In this document: in pieces, positions 7,498 through 16,619 of the stretch
How the letters are laid out: each line of letters starts with the position of its first letter
How positions within the stretch are numbered: the first letter of the stretch is position 1
DNA from: Variovorax sp. Root473
Lineage (GTDB): Bacteria > Pseudomonadota > Gammaproteobacteria > Burkholderiales > Burkholderiaceae_C
NCBI RefSeq assembly: GCF_001426505.1
Contig: NZ_LMEV01000017.1
Span: 1,567,577 to 1,620,255 of the forward strand
Direction of reading: 5' to 3'
DNA length: 52,679 nt
Made by a program: the position numbers and the translations under genes
The notes under the pieces: model-generated
The model's database searches: none
What the model was told of the DNA's origin: nothing
What the model saw: only the letters and a program-made list of their open reading frames with translations

Positions 7498-7640
7498 GCC
7501 TCAGGCCTGCTGCGTCAGCAGCAAGCACCTCATCCGGCCGCGACAGGTGGCGGGCGTATGGCGCGAAGTTGCCATCACCCTGTTGCGGCCGATTCAAGAA
7601 ATCCTGCCTGTGTTCAACCTCATACTTTTTTGGAGTTCAC

Positions 7641-8024
7641 ATGGGAATCGCCCTCCTCGCCATCGCCGACTTCTGGTCGCCCCTGCAATCGTTGGCCATC
7701 CGCTGGATGCCCGTCCGCCGCTCGCCGCGCGGTGACAGCAGCGACGCTGCAGCCGGCCTGCGCTACGTGGCTGTGCGCCCGGCCTGCACGGCGCGCGCCG
7801 CAGGAAGCCCCACACCGGCAACGTCGCCATCTGCGGCCGCAACGCCTGCCCGTCCGCTGCGTGTGGTCCGCGTGGTCGACCGGCAAGGCACGCAGCGCGG
7901 CTGCGCCAACCGGGTCGTGATCTCCGGCCGCATGGCCGACGTGTGCGCCGAGCTCGACCGGCTCGCCGCGCTGGAAGCCGCTGAAAGCGGGAGCGGCACG
8001 CCCCGCCCCAGCCACCTGCACTGA
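7641..8024 (+). CDS. Small protein of unknown function downstream of lexA
   Basis: A 127-residue protein that I cannot assign to a named family. It begins MGIALLAIADFWSPLQ and has a low-complexity Ala/Pro/Thr/Ser-rich middle (about 50-72). The more ordered C-terminal half contains RVVRVVDRQGTQRGCANRVV and GRMADVCAELDRLAALEA, probably a strand pair and a helix. The start ATG is favoured by GGAG five bases upstream (TGGAGTTCAC). The frame continues upstream to 7569 without a better start. It lies 143 bases behind lexA on the same strand. No SOS box or terminator is seen between them, so read-through from lexA is possible but unproven. Confidence 0.7.
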   Translation: MGIALLAIADFWSPLQSLAIRWMPVRRSPRGDSSDAAAGLRYVAVRPACTARAAGSPTPATSPSAAATPARPLRVVRVVDRQGTQRGCANRVVISGRMADVCAELDRLAALEAAESGSGTPRPSHLH

Positions 8025-8182
8025 GAAGGTGCGAGCGAGCCTGCCGTGCCTGCGCGCCTCGCAGGCGCACGGTGGATTCACACACAATGGTCTGGAACAG
8101 GCCCTCAAAGTGCCATCTGGTGCGGGGTATCCAAACGTTCACACGTGCGACCTGCCAATGCTGCGAGGCACAATGGCATGCC

Positions 8183-9190
8183 ATGAACATTGTGATCCTC
8201 GACGATTACCAGGACGCCGTGCGCAAGCTGCAGTGCGCTGCCAAGCTGGACGCGTACGCCGCCAAGGTCTACACCAACACGGTCAAGGGCATCGGTCAAC
8301 TGTCGGTTCGCCTGAAAGATGCGGACGTCATCGTGCTCATCCGCGAGCGCAGCCAGATCTCCCGCCAACTGATTGAGAAGCTGCCCAAGCTCAAGCTGAT
8401 TTCCCAAACCGGCCGCGTCGGCGGCCACATCGACGTCGCGGCCTGCACCGAACGCGGTGTGGCGGTGGCCGAAGGCTCGGGCTCCCCGCAAGCGCCCGCC
8501 GAACTCACCTGGGCGCTGATCATGGCGGCCATGCGCCGCCTGCCGCAGTACATCAGCAACCTCAAGCACGGGGCCTGGCAGCAGTCGGGCCTCAAGTCGG
8601 CATCGATGCCGCCGAATTTCGGCGTGGGTTCGGTGCTCAAAGGCAAGACGCTGTGCATCTGGGGTTACGGGCGCATTGGCCAGTTGGTGGCGCGCTACGG
8701 ACAGGCCTTCGGCATGCAGGTTGTGATCTGGGGCCGCGAGGCCAGCTGCGCCAAGGCGCGCTCCGACGGCTTCCAGGTGGCGCAGAACCGCCACGAATTC
8801 TTTGCTGCGGCTGACGTTCTGTCGGTGCACTTGCGGCTCAACGAGGAAACCCAGGGCCTCGTCAAGCTCGAAGACCTCTCCCGCATGAAGCCAACGGCGC
8901 TGTTCGTCAACACCTCGCGCGCCGAGCTGGTGGAGGCCGATGCCCTGCTGGCCGCGCTCAACCGCGGGCGCCCCGGGCTCGCCGCCATCGACGTGTTCGA
9001 GAGCGAGCCGCCGCTGCAGGGCCATGCGCTGCTGCGTCTCGAGAACTGCATCTGCACGCCGCACATCGGCTATGTCGAGCAGGAAAGCTACGAGAGCTAC
9101 TTCGGCCAGGCGTTCGACAACGTCGTGAGCTTCATCAAGGGCAACCCCACGAACATCGTGAACCCCGGCGCGCTGCAGGTCCGGCGGTGA
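8183..9190 (+). CDS. D-2-hydroxyacid dehydrogenase (phosphoglycerate dehydrogenase-like)
   Basis: NAD-dependent oxidoreductase of the D-isomer-specific 2-hydroxyacid dehydrogenase family, 335 residues. The dinucleotide motif WGYGRIGQLVA is near 160-170. The catalytic Arg is in FVNTSRAELVE, the Glu in DVFESEPPL, and the His in CTPHIGYVEQESYE. It has no ACT or other regulatory domain, so it is shorter than biosynthetic SerA, and its substrate cannot be told from sequence. I start at ATG 8183 (MNIVILDDYQD), because the extra 37 upstream residues are unlike the family. An MFS transporter gene begins four bases after its stop. The two may be co-transcribed, perhaps linking uptake and oxidation of the same hydroxy acid. 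Confidence 0.88.
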   Translation: MNIVILDDYQDAVRKLQCAAKLDAYAAKVYTNTVKGIGQLSVRLKDADVIVLIRERSQISRQLIEKLPKLKLISQTGRVGGHIDVAACTERGVAVAEGSGSPQAPAELTWALIMAAMRRLPQYISNLKHGAWQQSGLKSASMPPNFGVGSVLKGKTLCIWGYGRIGQLVARYGQAFGMQVVIWGREASCAKARSDGFQVAQNRHEFFAAADVLSVHLRLNEETQGLVKLEDLSRMKPTALFVNTSRAELVEADALLAALNRGRPGLAAIDVFESEPPLQGHALLRLENCICTPHIGYVEQESYESYFGQAFDNVVSFIKGNPTNIVNPGALQVRR

Positions 9191-9194
9191 GCGC

Positions 9195-10355
9195 ATGAGC
9201 CGGCCCGCGCCGCAGCGAGGCGCGCTCTGGGCGCTGCTGGCCGGCAATTTTGTGATCGGCACGGGCGTGATGGTCGTGCCCGGCACGCTCAATGAGATCA
9301 GCGTCTCGCTGGCGATCAAGGTCGCCACGGCGGGCCAGCTGATCACTGCAGCCGCTTTCGTGATGTGCCTGGGCGCCCCGCTGCTGGCCGCCGCGGTCGC
9401 AGGCTGGGACCGCCGCAAGCTGCTGGCGCTCACCCTGCTCTGGTACGCGGCGTGGCACGTGGTTGCGGCGCTCATGCCCAGCTTCGGCGCGCTGCTGCCG
9501 GTGCGCATGCTCACGGTGATCGCTCCCGCCATCTTCACGCCACAAGCTGCGGCCTGTGCCGGCATGCTGGTGCCGCCCGAGCAGCGCGGGCGCGCCGTGA
9601 CCTTCGTCTTCCTCGGCTGGTCGGTGGCCTCGGTGCTGGGCCTGCCGATCGGCGCGCTGATCGGCGGCCACCTGGGCTGGCGCATGGCCTTCATGGTCAT
9701 CGCGGCGCTCAGCGTCGTGAGCGCCGCTTCGGTCTGGCTTACGCTGCCCAACGGCATCCGTCCCGCCGCGCTCACGGCCGCCGCCTGGTCACGCGTGCTG
9801 CGCAGCCCGGTGCTGATGGGCATCGTGTCGGTCACGGCACTGCAGGGCGTCGGCCAGTTCGTGCTGTTCAGCTACTTCGGTCCGCTGCTCAAGCAAGGCT
9901 TCGGCGCCGACGCCAACACGCTGAGCCTGATGTGGGCACTGTTCGGCGCCTTCGGGCTGCTGGGCAACATGGTCGTGAGCCGCTACATCGACCGCGTCGG
10001 TGCCGGACGCATGGTGCTGCTCACGACTGGGCTGATCGCGCTGAGCCTGCTGCTGTGGCCGCTGGCCAGCACGCTGGCGTGGCTCGCGGTGGTGCTCGTG
10101 CCCTGGGGCCTGGGCTGCTTTGCCACCAATTCCTCGCAGCAGGCGCGGCTGGTGGGGCTGGCGCCTGCCCTGGCGCCGGGCTCGGTGGCGCTCAACAGCT
10201 CGGGCATCTACATCGGCCAGGCCCTGGGCGCGGCGCTCGGCGGCTGGCTGCTGGCGAACGACGCCACCGAGTGGATGAGTCGGGTCGGTTTCGCGCTGAT
10301 GCTGCTGGCCATGGGCCTGAGCATCGCCATCGACCGCAGCCGCCGCCCGGCCTGA
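9195..10355 (+). CDS. Major facilitator superfamily transporter
   Basis: Integral inner-membrane protein of 386 residues with about twelve hydrophobic segments, matching the DHA1-type arrangement. The loop between helices 2 and 3 contains AGWDRRKLLAL, and ISVSLAIKVATAGQLITAAAF opens the first helices. The second half repeats the pattern (SRYIDRVGAGRMVLL). The substrate cannot be inferred. The four-base spacing to the D-2-hydroxyacid dehydrogenase gene argues for one transcript, so an organic acid is a guess only. Confidence 0.88.
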   Translation: MSRPAPQRGALWALLAGNFVIGTGVMVVPGTLNEISVSLAIKVATAGQLITAAAFVMCLGAPLLAAAVAGWDRRKLLALTLLWYAAWHVVAALMPSFGALLPVRMLTVIAPAIFTPQAAACAGMLVPPEQRGRAVTFVFLGWSVASVLGLPIGALIGGHLGWRMAFMVIAALSVVSAASVWLTLPNGIRPAALTAAAWSRVLRSPVLMGIVSVTALQGVGQFVLFSYFGPLLKQGFGADANTLSLMWALFGAFGLLGNMVVSRYIDRVGAGRMVLLTTGLIALSLLLWPLASTLAWLAVVLVPWGLGCFATNSSQQARLVGLAPALAPGSVALNSSGIYIGQALGAALGGWLLANDATEWMSRVGFALMLLAMGLSIAIDRSRRPA

Positions 10356-10488
10356 TTCCGATGCCCCGCGTAACACCCCGGGGCGCGGGCCTCCCGCGAG
10401 ATTGCAAAATCGGAGCTTTCGTCCGTGTCGCGCACCCGCGCCGGCACGGCCGCCCGGACACCCACCAACCCATGAGAACCTTGATCCC

Positions 10489-12009
10489 ATGACAGTGAAC
10501 TACCCCCGAATCGGCGTGATCGGCGCCGGCGCCATGGGGCGCGGCATCGCGCAGATCGCCGCCCAGGCCGGCAGCGAAGTGCTGCTGCTCGACAGCTTTG
10601 CGGGCGCCGCCGAACGCGGCCGCGAAGCCCTCGCCGCCCAATGGAACAAGCTGCACGAGAAGGGCAAGATCGACGCCCCCACGCGCGACGCGTATGTCGC
10701 CCGTGTGAAGGCGGTCGACGCCATGCAGGCGCTCGCGGGCTGCGACCTCGTGGTCGAGGCCGTGGTCGAGAACCTCGAGGTCAAGCGCACGCTGTTCCGC
10801 GAGCTCGAAGACGTGGTCGCGCCCACCGCGACACTGGTCACCAACACCTCGTCGCTGTCGGTGACGGCCATTGCAGCCGGCCTGCAGCATCCCGCGCGCT
10901 TTGCGGGCTTTCACTTCTTCAACCCCGTGCCGCTGATGAAGGTGGTCGAGGTGGTAGCCGGTTTCAAGACCTCGCCCGAGGTCTGCCGGCAGCTGGCGGG
11001 CTATGCCGCGCAGATGGGCCACAGTGCCGTGCAGGCGCAGGACACGCCCGGCTTCATCGTCAACCACGCGGGCCGCGGCTACGGCACCGAGGCGCTGCGC
11101 ATCGTGGGCGAAGGCGTGGCCGACTTCGCGACCATCGACCGCATCCTGAAGGACCAGGCCGGCTTTCGCCTCGGCCCGTTCGAGCTGCTGGACCTGACGG
11201 CACTCGACGTGTCGCACCCGGTGATGGAGTCGATCTACCACCAGTACTTCGAAGAGCCGCGCTTCCGCCCGAGCGTGATCACCGCGCAGCGCCTGGCCGC
11301 CGGCGCGCTGGGCCGCAAGACCGGCGAAGGTTTCTACCGCTACGACAACGGCGTGATGCAGCAGACGCCCGAAACGCCGGCGCCCGTGGTCGAGGGCACG
11401 CCCGCGGTCTGGGTGTCGCCGCGCGCTGCGCGCCGGGCTGAGCTGCTGCGCCTGGTGAACACGCTGGGTGCGCAGATCGACAGCGGCAGCGCCCCCGCAC
11501 CGCAGTCGATCATCCTGGTCGCGCCGCTGGGCTTCGACGTGACGACGGTCGCGGCCGTCGAACGGCTGGACGCCACGCGCACGGTCGGCATCGACATGCT
11601 GATCGACGACGCCGCCACCAAGCGCCGTGTGCTGGCCACCAACCCGGCCACGCGCCGCGACGTGCGCGACGCCGCCCACGCCCTCTTCGCTCGCGACGGC
11701 AAGGCCGTGAGCGTGATCCGCGACAGCGGCGGCTTCGTCACGCAGCGCGTGGTCGGCGCCATCGTCAACATCGCCGCCGACATGTGCCAGCAGCGCGTGT
11801 GCACGCCGGCCGACCTGGAGACCGCGGTGCAGCTGGGCCTGGGCTACCCGCGCGGCCCGCTCGCCATGGGCAACCTCTACGGGCCGACCAACATGCTCGA
11901 AGTGCTGTTCAACCTGCAGACCGTGTATGGCGATCCGCGCTATCGCCCGAGCCCGTGGCTGCGCCGCCGCGGTGCACTGGGCCTGAGCCTGCTGCACGAA
12001 GAAGAATAA
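10489..12009 (+). CDS. 3-hydroxyacyl-CoA dehydrogenase (PaaH-like, two C-terminal domains)
   Basis: Oxidises L-3-hydroxyacyl-CoA to 3-ketoacyl-CoA with NAD in beta-oxidation-type pathways. The protein has 506 residues. The Rossmann motif IGAGAMGRGIAQ is at about 11-22. Ser121/Ser122 (NTSSLSVT), His142 (GFHFFNPVPLMKVVEV) and Glu154 are the catalytic-site residues of the family. One 3HCDH domain follows (about 186-285). After a linker, a second one lies at the C-terminus (DSGGFVTQRVVGAIVNIAAD... GLGYPRGPLAMG). This is the PaaH/PaaC layout rather than the 280-residue form. Start ATG 10489 (MTVNYPRIGV). First gene of the acyl-CoA module; no paaZ or paaABCDE is nearby. Confidence 0.92.
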   Translation: MTVNYPRIGVIGAGAMGRGIAQIAAQAGSEVLLLDSFAGAAERGREALAAQWNKLHEKGKIDAPTRDAYVARVKAVDAMQALAGCDLVVEAVVENLEVKRTLFRELEDVVAPTATLVTNTSSLSVTAIAAGLQHPARFAGFHFFNPVPLMKVVEVVAGFKTSPEVCRQLAGYAAQMGHSAVQAQDTPGFIVNHAGRGYGTEALRIVGEGVADFATIDRILKDQAGFRLGPFELLDLTALDVSHPVMESIYHQYFEEPRFRPSVITAQRLAAGALGRKTGEGFYRYDNGVMQQTPETPAPVVEGTPAVWVSPRAARRAELLRLVNTLGAQIDSGSAPAPQSIILVAPLGFDVTTVAAVERLDATRTVGIDMLIDDAATKRRVLATNPATRRDVRDAAHALFARDGKAVSVIRDSGGFVTQRVVGAIVNIAADMCQQRVCTPADLETAVQLGLGYPRGPLAMGNLYGPTNMLEVLFNLQTVYGDPRYRPSPWLRRRGALGLSLLHEEE

Positions 12010-12040
12010 ACACACAGACAACCGAACAGGCACACACGCC

Positions 12041-12820
12041 ATGACCGCCGAACTCAAGAGCACCAGCGAAGGCAGCACCATGGTGCTGACCATCGTCAAC
12101 CCGACCCAGCGCAATGCGCTGGGCCCCGAGATCTACGCCGCCGGCATCGAGGCGCTGAACGGCGCCGAGAGCAGCGACGAGATCCGCAGCGTCGTCATCG
12201 TGGGCGAAGGCGCCTGGTTCTGCGCCGGTGGCTCGCTGCAGCGGCTGCAGGCCAACCGGCAGCTCGACCGCTCGGTGCAGGCCGAGAGCATCGAGGGCCT
12301 GCACAACTGGATCGACTCGATCCGCACCTTCCCCAAGCCGGTGATTGCAGCCGTCGAGGGCGCGGCGGCCGGCGCCGGCTTCTCGCTCGCGCTGGCCTGC
12401 GACTTCGTCGTGGCCGCGCGCGACGCCGTGTTCGCGGCCTCGTACAGCAACGTGGCGCTCTCGCCCGACGGCGGCCTCAGCTGGCACCTCGGGCAGGCGC
12501 TGCCGCGCCAGCTGGCAAGCGAATGGCTCATGAACGGAGAGCGCATCGAGGCAGCGCGCCTGCACGCCTTCGGCCTCGTCAACGAACTCACCGACAGCGG
12601 TCAGGCGCTGTCCGGCGCGATGGCCCTGGCCACGCGCCTGAATGCGCGCGCGCCCAATTCGCTGGCCAGCATCAAGGAGCTGCTGAGCGACGCGCGCAGC
12701 GCCACGCTGGCCTTGCAGCTGTCGCAGGAGCGCGATCATTTCGTGCGCAACCTGCACCACGCGAACGCGGGCATCGGCATTGCCGCGTTCCTCGACAAGA
12801 CATCGCCACGCTACGAGTGA
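12041..12820 (+). CDS. Crotonase-fold enoyl-CoA hydratase/isomerase (PaaG-like)
   Basis: A 259-residue crotonase with the two oxyanion-hole segments AWFCAGGSLQ (about 58-67) and EGAAAGAGFSLALACDF (about 106-122). The two catalytic glutamates of classical enoyl-CoA hydratase are missing: Ser115 and Tyr135 align with them by eye. Asp143 in ALSPDGGLSW sits where PaaG-type isomerases carry their catalytic Asp. It is therefore more likely to be an enoyl-CoA isomerase, or an unusual hydratase, than a standard hydratase. The gene follows the 3-hydroxyacyl-CoA dehydrogenase gene by 31 bases and is probably co-transcribed. Confidence 0.88.
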   Translation: MTAELKSTSEGSTMVLTIVNPTQRNALGPEIYAAGIEALNGAESSDEIRSVVIVGEGAWFCAGGSLQRLQANRQLDRSVQAESIEGLHNWIDSIRTFPKPVIAAVEGAAAGAGFSLALACDFVVAARDAVFAASYSNVALSPDGGLSWHLGQALPRQLASEWLMNGERIEAARLHAFGLVNELTDSGQALSGAMALATRLNARAPNSLASIKELLSDARSATLALQLSQERDHFVRNLHHANAGIGIAAFLDKTSPRYE

Positions 12821-12880
12821 CGCCTGACGGCGTCGCTCCCGAGACACCCCACAGCTTTTCAGTCGCCGAGAGGACAGACC

Positions 12881-13600
12881 ATGGACGACCCCATTCTTAC
12901 CATCGAAGAACGTGAAGCGATCAACAGTGGTCGCTGGTTTTCTTCCCTATCTCCATCACTACGGCACGACATCCTCCGATGCGCCTTTGTCAAACGCTAC
13001 AAGGACGGCGACCTGCTCGCTGCGCGCGGCGACCCGCCCGAGCACTGGATCGCCTGTGCCAAGGGGGCGTTGCGCGTGAGCTCGACCGCGGTGTCGGGCA
13101 AGCAGGTGACGCTGACCTACGTCGAGCCGGGCATCTGGTTCGGCGACGTGGCGATGTTCGACGGGGAACGCCGCACGCACGACACGTACTCGCACGGCGA
13201 CACCACCGTGCTGTGCGTGGCGCGGGCCGACTTCCAGAAGATCCTGGCCACGCACGTCGAGCTGTACGAGGCGCTGATGCGGCTGCAGGCGCGCCGCATC
13301 CGCACGCTGTTCGGGCTGGTGGAAGACCTCAACACCCTGCCCTTGCGCGCACGCCTGGCCAAGCAGCTCATCCACCTGGTGCGCAGCTACGGCGTGCCCA
13401 GCCTGGACGACGGCAGCCAGACGCGCATCGGCCTGCAACTGGCGCAGGAAGAGCTCGCGCAGCTGCTCGGTGCCTCGCGCCAGCGGGTCAACCAGGAACT
13501 CAAGACGATGGAGCGCGAAGGCACCATCCGGATCGAGCCGGCCGGACTGGTCGTGCTGGACCGCTCGGCGCTGATGCAAATCTCCGTAGCAGACAACTAA
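12881..13600 (+). CDS. Crp/Fnr-family transcriptional regulator
   Basis: A 239-residue regulator. The N-terminal cyclic-nucleotide-binding-like beta-barrel (about 25-140) contains DGDLLAARGDPPEHWIACAKG. A long dimer helix follows (about 140-165), and the C-terminal winged helix has the recognition segment LAQEELAQLLGASRQRVNQEL (about 186-206). There is no N-terminal Cys cluster, so it is not an oxygen-sensing Fnr. The phosphate-binding RxS motif of true Crp is also not evident, so the ligand is unknown. It sits between the crotonase and kinase genes on the same strand and is the obvious candidate regulator of the module. GAGAGGACAGACC precedes the ATG. Confidence 0.92.
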   Translation: MDDPILTIEEREAINSGRWFSSLSPSLRHDILRCAFVKRYKDGDLLAARGDPPEHWIACAKGALRVSSTAVSGKQVTLTYVEPGIWFGDVAMFDGERRTHDTYSHGDTTVLCVARADFQKILATHVELYEALMRLQARRIRTLFGLVEDLNTLPLRARLAKQLIHLVRSYGVPSLDDGSQTRIGLQLAQEELAQLLGASRQRVNQELKTMEREGTIRIEPAGLVVLDRSALMQISVADN

Positions 13601-13610
13601 AAGAATCGAC

Positions 13611-14717
13611 ATGAGCCAGGACTTCTCCAGTTTCATTGGCACCCGCGCGGTGTCCCAACAGCACACCTTCGACGCGGACGCACTCGCGGCCTGGCTCGAA
13701 AAGAACCTCGAGGGCTTCCAGGGTCCGTTGACGGTCGAGATGTTCAAGGGCGGCCAGTCCAACCCGACCTACAAGCTCGTCACGCCCACGCAGAGCTACG
13801 TGATGCGCGCCAAGCCCGGCCCGGTCGCCAAGCTGCTGCCCTCGGCCCATGCGGTCGAGCGCGAATACAAGGTGATGCGCGGCCTGCAGGGCACCGACGT
13901 GCCCGTGCCGCGCATGTACTGCCTGTGCGAAGACGAAGCCATCATCGGTCGCGCCTTCTACATCATGGAGTTCATGCAGGGCCGCGTGCTGTGGGACCAG
14001 TCGCTGCCCGGCTTCAGCAACGCCGAACGCGCCGCCTACTACGACGAAATGAACCGCGTCATTGCGGCGCTGCACACAGTCGACTTCGCCGCGCGCGGCC
14101 TGGGCGACTACGGCAAGCCCGGCAACTACTTCGAGCGCCAGATCGGCCGCTGGAGCAAGCAGTACAAAGCCTCGGCCGATGGCGCCGGCGAACTGTCGCA
14201 GCCCATCGAGGCCATGGAGCGCCTCATCGACTGGCTCCCCGCCCACATGCCGGCGAGCGCACGCGACGAAACCAAGGTCTCGATCGTGCATGGCGACTAC
14301 CGCCTGGACAACGTGATGTTCCATGCCACCGAGCCGCGGATCATCGCGGTGCTCGACTGGGAGCTCTCCACGCTGGGCCATCCGCTGGCCGACTTCAGCT
14401 ACCACTGCATGTCGTGGCACATGCCTCCCACCACCGGCCGCGGCATCGGCGGCGTGGACGTGGCGGCACTGGGCATTCCCACCGAGAGCGAATACATCCG
14501 CCGCTACTGCGAGCGCACGCGCATCAGCACGCCCGAGGCGCTGGCGCCCGACTGGAACTTCTATCAGGCCTACAACCTGTTCCGCATGGCTGCCATCCTG
14601 CAGGGCATTGCGAAACGGGTCGAAGCCGGTACCGCATCGAGCGAGCAAGCCGTGGCGTCCGCACGCGGCGCGCGGCCGATGGCCGAGATGGCCTGGCAAT
14701 TTGCCCAAAAGGCATAG
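13611..14717 (+). CDS. APH-fold phosphotransferase, ACAD10/11-associated (putative hydroxyacyl-CoA kinase)
   Basis: A 368-residue kinase-like protein. Lys68 (VMRAKPG) and Glu84 (VEREYKVM) would hold ATP. The catalytic loop is VHGDYRLDN (His227, Asp229, Asn234), and the metal-binding Asp249 is in VLDWELSTLGHPLAD. This pattern matches the aminoglycoside phosphotransferase-like domain of human ACAD10/ACAD11 and bacterial LvaA, which phosphorylates 4-hydroxyacyl-CoA. Antibiotic resistance is unlikely. The gene lies 10 bases after the Crp/Fnr gene and 35 bases before an ACAD10/11-type dehydrogenase gene, the usual pairing. The substrate in this organism is an inference. Confidence 0.88.
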   Translation: MSQDFSSFIGTRAVSQQHTFDADALAAWLEKNLEGFQGPLTVEMFKGGQSNPTYKLVTPTQSYVMRAKPGPVAKLLPSAHAVEREYKVMRGLQGTDVPVPRMYCLCEDEAIIGRAFYIMEFMQGRVLWDQSLPGFSNAERAAYYDEMNRVIAALHTVDFAARGLGDYGKPGNYFERQIGRWSKQYKASADGAGELSQPIEAMERLIDWLPAHMPASARDETKVSIVHGDYRLDNVMFHATEPRIIAVLDWELSTLGHPLADFSYHCMSWHMPPTTGRGIGGVDVAALGIPTESEYIRRYCERTRISTPEALAPDWNFYQAYNLFRMAAILQGIAKRVEAGTASSEQAVASARGARPMAEMAWQFAQKA

Positions 14718-14752
14718 CCAGCCCTCCCCCCTTAACCCCACCAGGAGACAGC

Positions 14753-16030
<1,278 letters not shown>

Positions 16031-16045
16031 TCCGGAAAAAAGTAA

Positions 16046-16073
16046 GGGCGCGATCGCCGCACCCTTTCTTTCT
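16046..16073 (+). terminator. Possible first intrinsic terminator of the acyl-CoA module
   Basis: GGG-c-GCG ... CGC-a-CCC stem (16046-16064, one mismatch) followed by TTTCTTTCT, 16 bases after the acyl-CoA dehydrogenase stop. It is weaker than the next hairpin. Confidence 0.5.
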
Positions 16074-16082
16074 GTTCCAGCC

Positions 16083-16120
16083 ATGCCGCCCACGCCTTGC
16101 GCGTCGGCGGCATTTTGTTT
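16083..16120 (+). terminator. Strong intrinsic terminator of the acyl-CoA module
   Basis: Stem ATGCCGCC (16083-16090) pairs with GGCGGCAT (16106-16113), with an inner ACGC/GCGT stem and a CTTGC loop, followed by TTTGTTT. It acts on the plus strand and lies just before the convergent GNAT gene. On the minus strand no U-tract follows, so it is one-directional. Confidence 0.8.
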
Positions 16121-16124
16121 GGTC

Positions 16125-16619
16125 TTAGAGCGGCCTCTGCAGGAAGACGGCGTGGCCGAATTCCGGGTCGAGCTGGTAGTTGACGAAGCCCTCGCGCTCG
16201 TAGCTGCGCAGCGCGGACGCATTGCCCGACAGCACCTCGAGGGTGAGCTTGCAGGCGCCGCGTCGGCGGGCTTCCTGCGCCACCAGTGCGAACATCTGCT
16301 GCGCCACGCGCTGGCCGCGGTGGCTGGCGCGCACGACCACGTCGTGCACGTTGACCAGGGGCTGGCAAGCGAAGGTCGAAAAACCCTCGATGCAATTGAT
16401 GAGGCCCACGGGCGTGTCACCGTCGAAGGCCAGCACGCTGAACGCCTGCGGACGCGCCGCGAGCGCAGCAGGCAGACCTTCGCGCACCGACGCCGCCAGC
16501 GGCGTGCCACCACCAGCAGGATCGCGTGCGTAGCTGTCGAGCAGCTCAACCACGGCCGCGGCCTGCAGCGGATCGCGGTAATCGGCCAGGCGCGTTTCGA
16601 TGCGGCCCGCCGTCGTCAT
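16125..16619 (-). CDS. GNAT-family N-acetyltransferase
   Basis: A 164-residue acetyltransferase with the acetyl-CoA pyrophosphate-binding motif A, VVRASHRGQRVAQQMFALV (about 98-116). The downstream strand KLTLEVLSGNASALRSYEREGF is the typical GNAT motif B with its Tyr. The acceptor is unknown. Its ATG overlaps the glmM stop by four bases (ATGA), so it is translationally coupled to glmM. Since glmM makes glucosamine-1-phosphate, an amino sugar acceptor is conceivable, but many unrelated GNAT genes lie in such positions. Confidence 0.88.
   Translation of the reverse strand: MTTAGRIETRLADYRDPLQAAAVVELLDSYARDPAGGGTPLAASVREGLPAALAARPQAFSVLAFDGDTPVGLINCIEGFSTFACQPLVNVHDVVVRASHRGQRVAQQMFALVAQEARRRGACKLTLEVLSGNASALRSYEREGFVNYQLDPEFGHAVFLQRPL

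Noticed and set aside
7507..7522. Third SOS box behind lexA (CTGCTGCGTCAGCAG)
   Set aside because: The CTG and CAG are nine bases apart, not ten, and the core is GC-rich.
10192..12114. 640-codon minus-strand open frame opposite the 3-hydroxyacyl-CoA dehydrogenase gene
   Set aside because: Antisense to a gene with intact catalytic motifs; composition is shadow-like.
13611..14717. Aminoglycoside resistance gene
   Set aside because: The APH fold is shared with acyl-CoA-associated kinases. The pairing with an ACAD10/11-type dehydrogenase points to lipid metabolism.
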